This document shows positions 14,242 through 14,928 of a stretch of DNA of 14,928 bases, in pieces. Each line of letters begins with the position of its first letter. Position 1 is the stretch's first letter. The notes below the pieces were generated by a model, which saw only the letters and a list, made by a program, of their open reading frames with translations, made no database searches and was not told the origin of the DNA. The position numbers and the translations under genes were made by a program. The stretch covers positions 1 through 14,928 of the forward strand of contig PANV01000034.1 in NCBI GenBank assembly GCA_002707765.1, written 5' to 3'. This stretch comes from Fidelibacterota bacterium. Lineage in GTDB: Bacteria; Fidelibacterota; Marinisomatia; SCGC-AAA003-L08; D37C17.

Positions 14242-14738
14242 ATATTTTTTTTATATAATTTAATATCATTTTTTTTGCCTTCTAGTAATGATAACAATGA
14301 TGAAATTGTTTTTTCATTACCTGGTAATTTATAATTAGGCCGTATATCAGTCCAAGGTTTTAATACAAAAATCCTTTCTGGAGACCTAGGGTGAGGAATT
14401 CTTAATTCATCAAATGATATAATTTCATTACCATAAGTCAAAATATCAATATCAATTTCTCTGGGTTTATTATGTGAATTTTTTATCGATCTTCCAAGAT
14501 AAGATTCAATTTTTTTTAATTCATTTAAAAGTTGAAGAGGTTTAATATTTGATTCTATTAAAACTACTGCATTTAGAAAATTTGGTTGATTGGTGTTATA
14601 CATTGGCTTAGATTCATAAATACTAGATGTATCAATTAAAATTAATTCTGAATTTTTTTTTATTAAATTAATGCATTCTATGATATTATTTAATCTAGAA
14701 CCTAAATTCGAACCCAATGATAAAAAAATATGCTTCAA
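14238..14738 (-). CDS. folK: 2-amino-4-hydroxy-6-hydroxymethyldihydropteridine pyrophosphokinase (HPPK)
   Basis: This 166-residue enzyme transfers pyrophosphate from ATP to the pterin alcohol in folate synthesis. It begins with the family pattern LSLGSNLGSR and has SSIYESKP, the NFLNAVV pterin region (about 53-59), and PREIDIDIL with metal-binding D96 and D98. IPHPRSPERIFVLKPW follows at about 114-129. The ATP-loop region (GRSIKNSHNKPR) has fewer arginines than E. coli HPPK. The start is TTG at 14738-14736, directly after the TAA of the upstream frame. No ATG gives the correct N-terminus. A folB-like frame precedes it, and the deoxynucleoside kinase gene overlaps its stop by 4 bases. Confidence 0.95.
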   Translation of the reverse strand: MKHIFLSLGSNLGSRLNNIIECINLIKKNSELILIDTSSIYESKPMYNTNQPNFLNAVVLIESNIKPLQLLNELKKIESYLGRSIKNSHNKPREIDIDILTYGNEIISFDELRIPHPRSPERIFVLKPWTDIRPNYKLPGNEKTISSLLSLLEGKKNDIKLYKKNI

Positions 14739-14928
14739 TTAAAATATTTTTTCTACATTAATTTTTTGTTTTCTTCCATTAATATTAACAATTTTTGTAA
14801 TAGATAAAAGAATACACTTAAAATCGTAATCCTTAAATTCTTGATTTAAGTAAGAATGTAAATCTTCAACTAATTTTTCAAGCAAAAAGTACTTTTTGAA
14901 ACCACTATCTTTGGCCTCAATAAATTTT
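14739..14928 (-). CDS. folB: Probable dihydroneopterin aldolase (FolB), C-terminal fragment (5' end outside window)
   Basis: An open frame enters from the right edge and gives 62 residues before TAA at 14741-14739, which directly abuts the folK TTG start. It contains YFLLEKLVEDLHSYL (compare the LLExLAExI helix of FolB). A final beta strand pair, CILLSITKIVNINGRKQKINVEKIF, sits where FolB ends with its VxVxKP strand. Location before folK supports FolB, which cleaves dihydroneopterin to the substrate of FolK. The fragment is short and divergent: the KP of the last strand is not conserved, so the call is moderate. A real coding frame is much surer than the name. Confidence 0.6.
   Translation of the reverse strand, partial: KFIEAKDSGFKKYFLLEKLVEDLHSYLNQEFKDYDFKCILLSITKIVNINGRKQKINVEKIF

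Noticed and set aside
1..14928. Search for CRISPR arrays, insertion sequences, phage genes, toxin-antitoxin or defence systems
   Set aside because: I saw no spaced direct repeats, transposase or integrase motifs, terminal inverted repeats, or defence-type domains. The coding content is core metabolism, so I do not claim a new system here.

Overview
This is an AT-rich window (coding stretches I spot-counted run from about 18 to 32% GC) in which every supported gene lies on the minus strand, so the biological reading order is from base 14928 down to base 1. The organism looks like a free-living bacterium of the Fibrobacteres-Chlorobi-Bacteroidetes (FCB) group. Marine Candidatus Marinimicrobia (SAR406) or a relative is my best guess. 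The grounds are a secreted protein ending in a Por/type IX-secretion-like sorting domain with an NYPNPFNP motif, a folK gene overlapping a bacterial dAK/dGK-type deoxynucleoside kinase gene, a tiny membrane protein ending in a DYEEID-type tail, low GC, and very tight gene packing. This placement is inference from motifs, not a phylogeny.

Right block (14928 to 7059): a very compact one-strand array. The order is a partial folB-like 3' end, folK, a deoxynucleoside kinase, a 47-residue membrane protein, pgk, tpiA, secG, tRNA-Leu(GAG), a secreted TPR protein, a HAD phosphatase, acpS, a VanZ-like membrane protein and murA. No gap exceeds 24 bases and many neighbours overlap by 4 to 8 bases or abut, and I see no intrinsic terminator inside. 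It joins folate synthesis, deoxynucleoside salvage, lower glycolysis, protein export, acyl-carrier-protein activation and the first step of peptidoglycan synthesis.

Middle (7058 to 6177): one monocistronic unit with a 110-base leader region containing a CRP-like palindrome, an ideal Shine-Dalgarno sequence, a 236-residue secreted protein with a cohesin-like region and a C-terminal sorting domain, and a strong intrinsic terminator. Its GC content is visibly higher than that of its neighbours.

Left block (6158 to 1): trkA and trkH (a complete Trk potassium uptake pair), an enoyl-CoA hydratase family gene, lepA (elongation factor 4), and a CPBP-family membrane protease gene that overlaps lepA and runs off the left edge. 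They follow each other with gaps of 0 to 5 bases or an 11-base overlap.

I found no mobile element, CRISPR array, toxin-antitoxin pair, phage gene or obvious defence system. No intergenic stretch exceeds 141 bases before the small ORF at 13450-13593 is recognised, or 110 bases after. The window is mostly core metabolism. Its more interesting points are the tRNA embedded in an mRNA operon, the small protein gene coupled to pgk, the isolated secreted-protein transcription unit with its possible CRP-type operator, and three TTG start codons.
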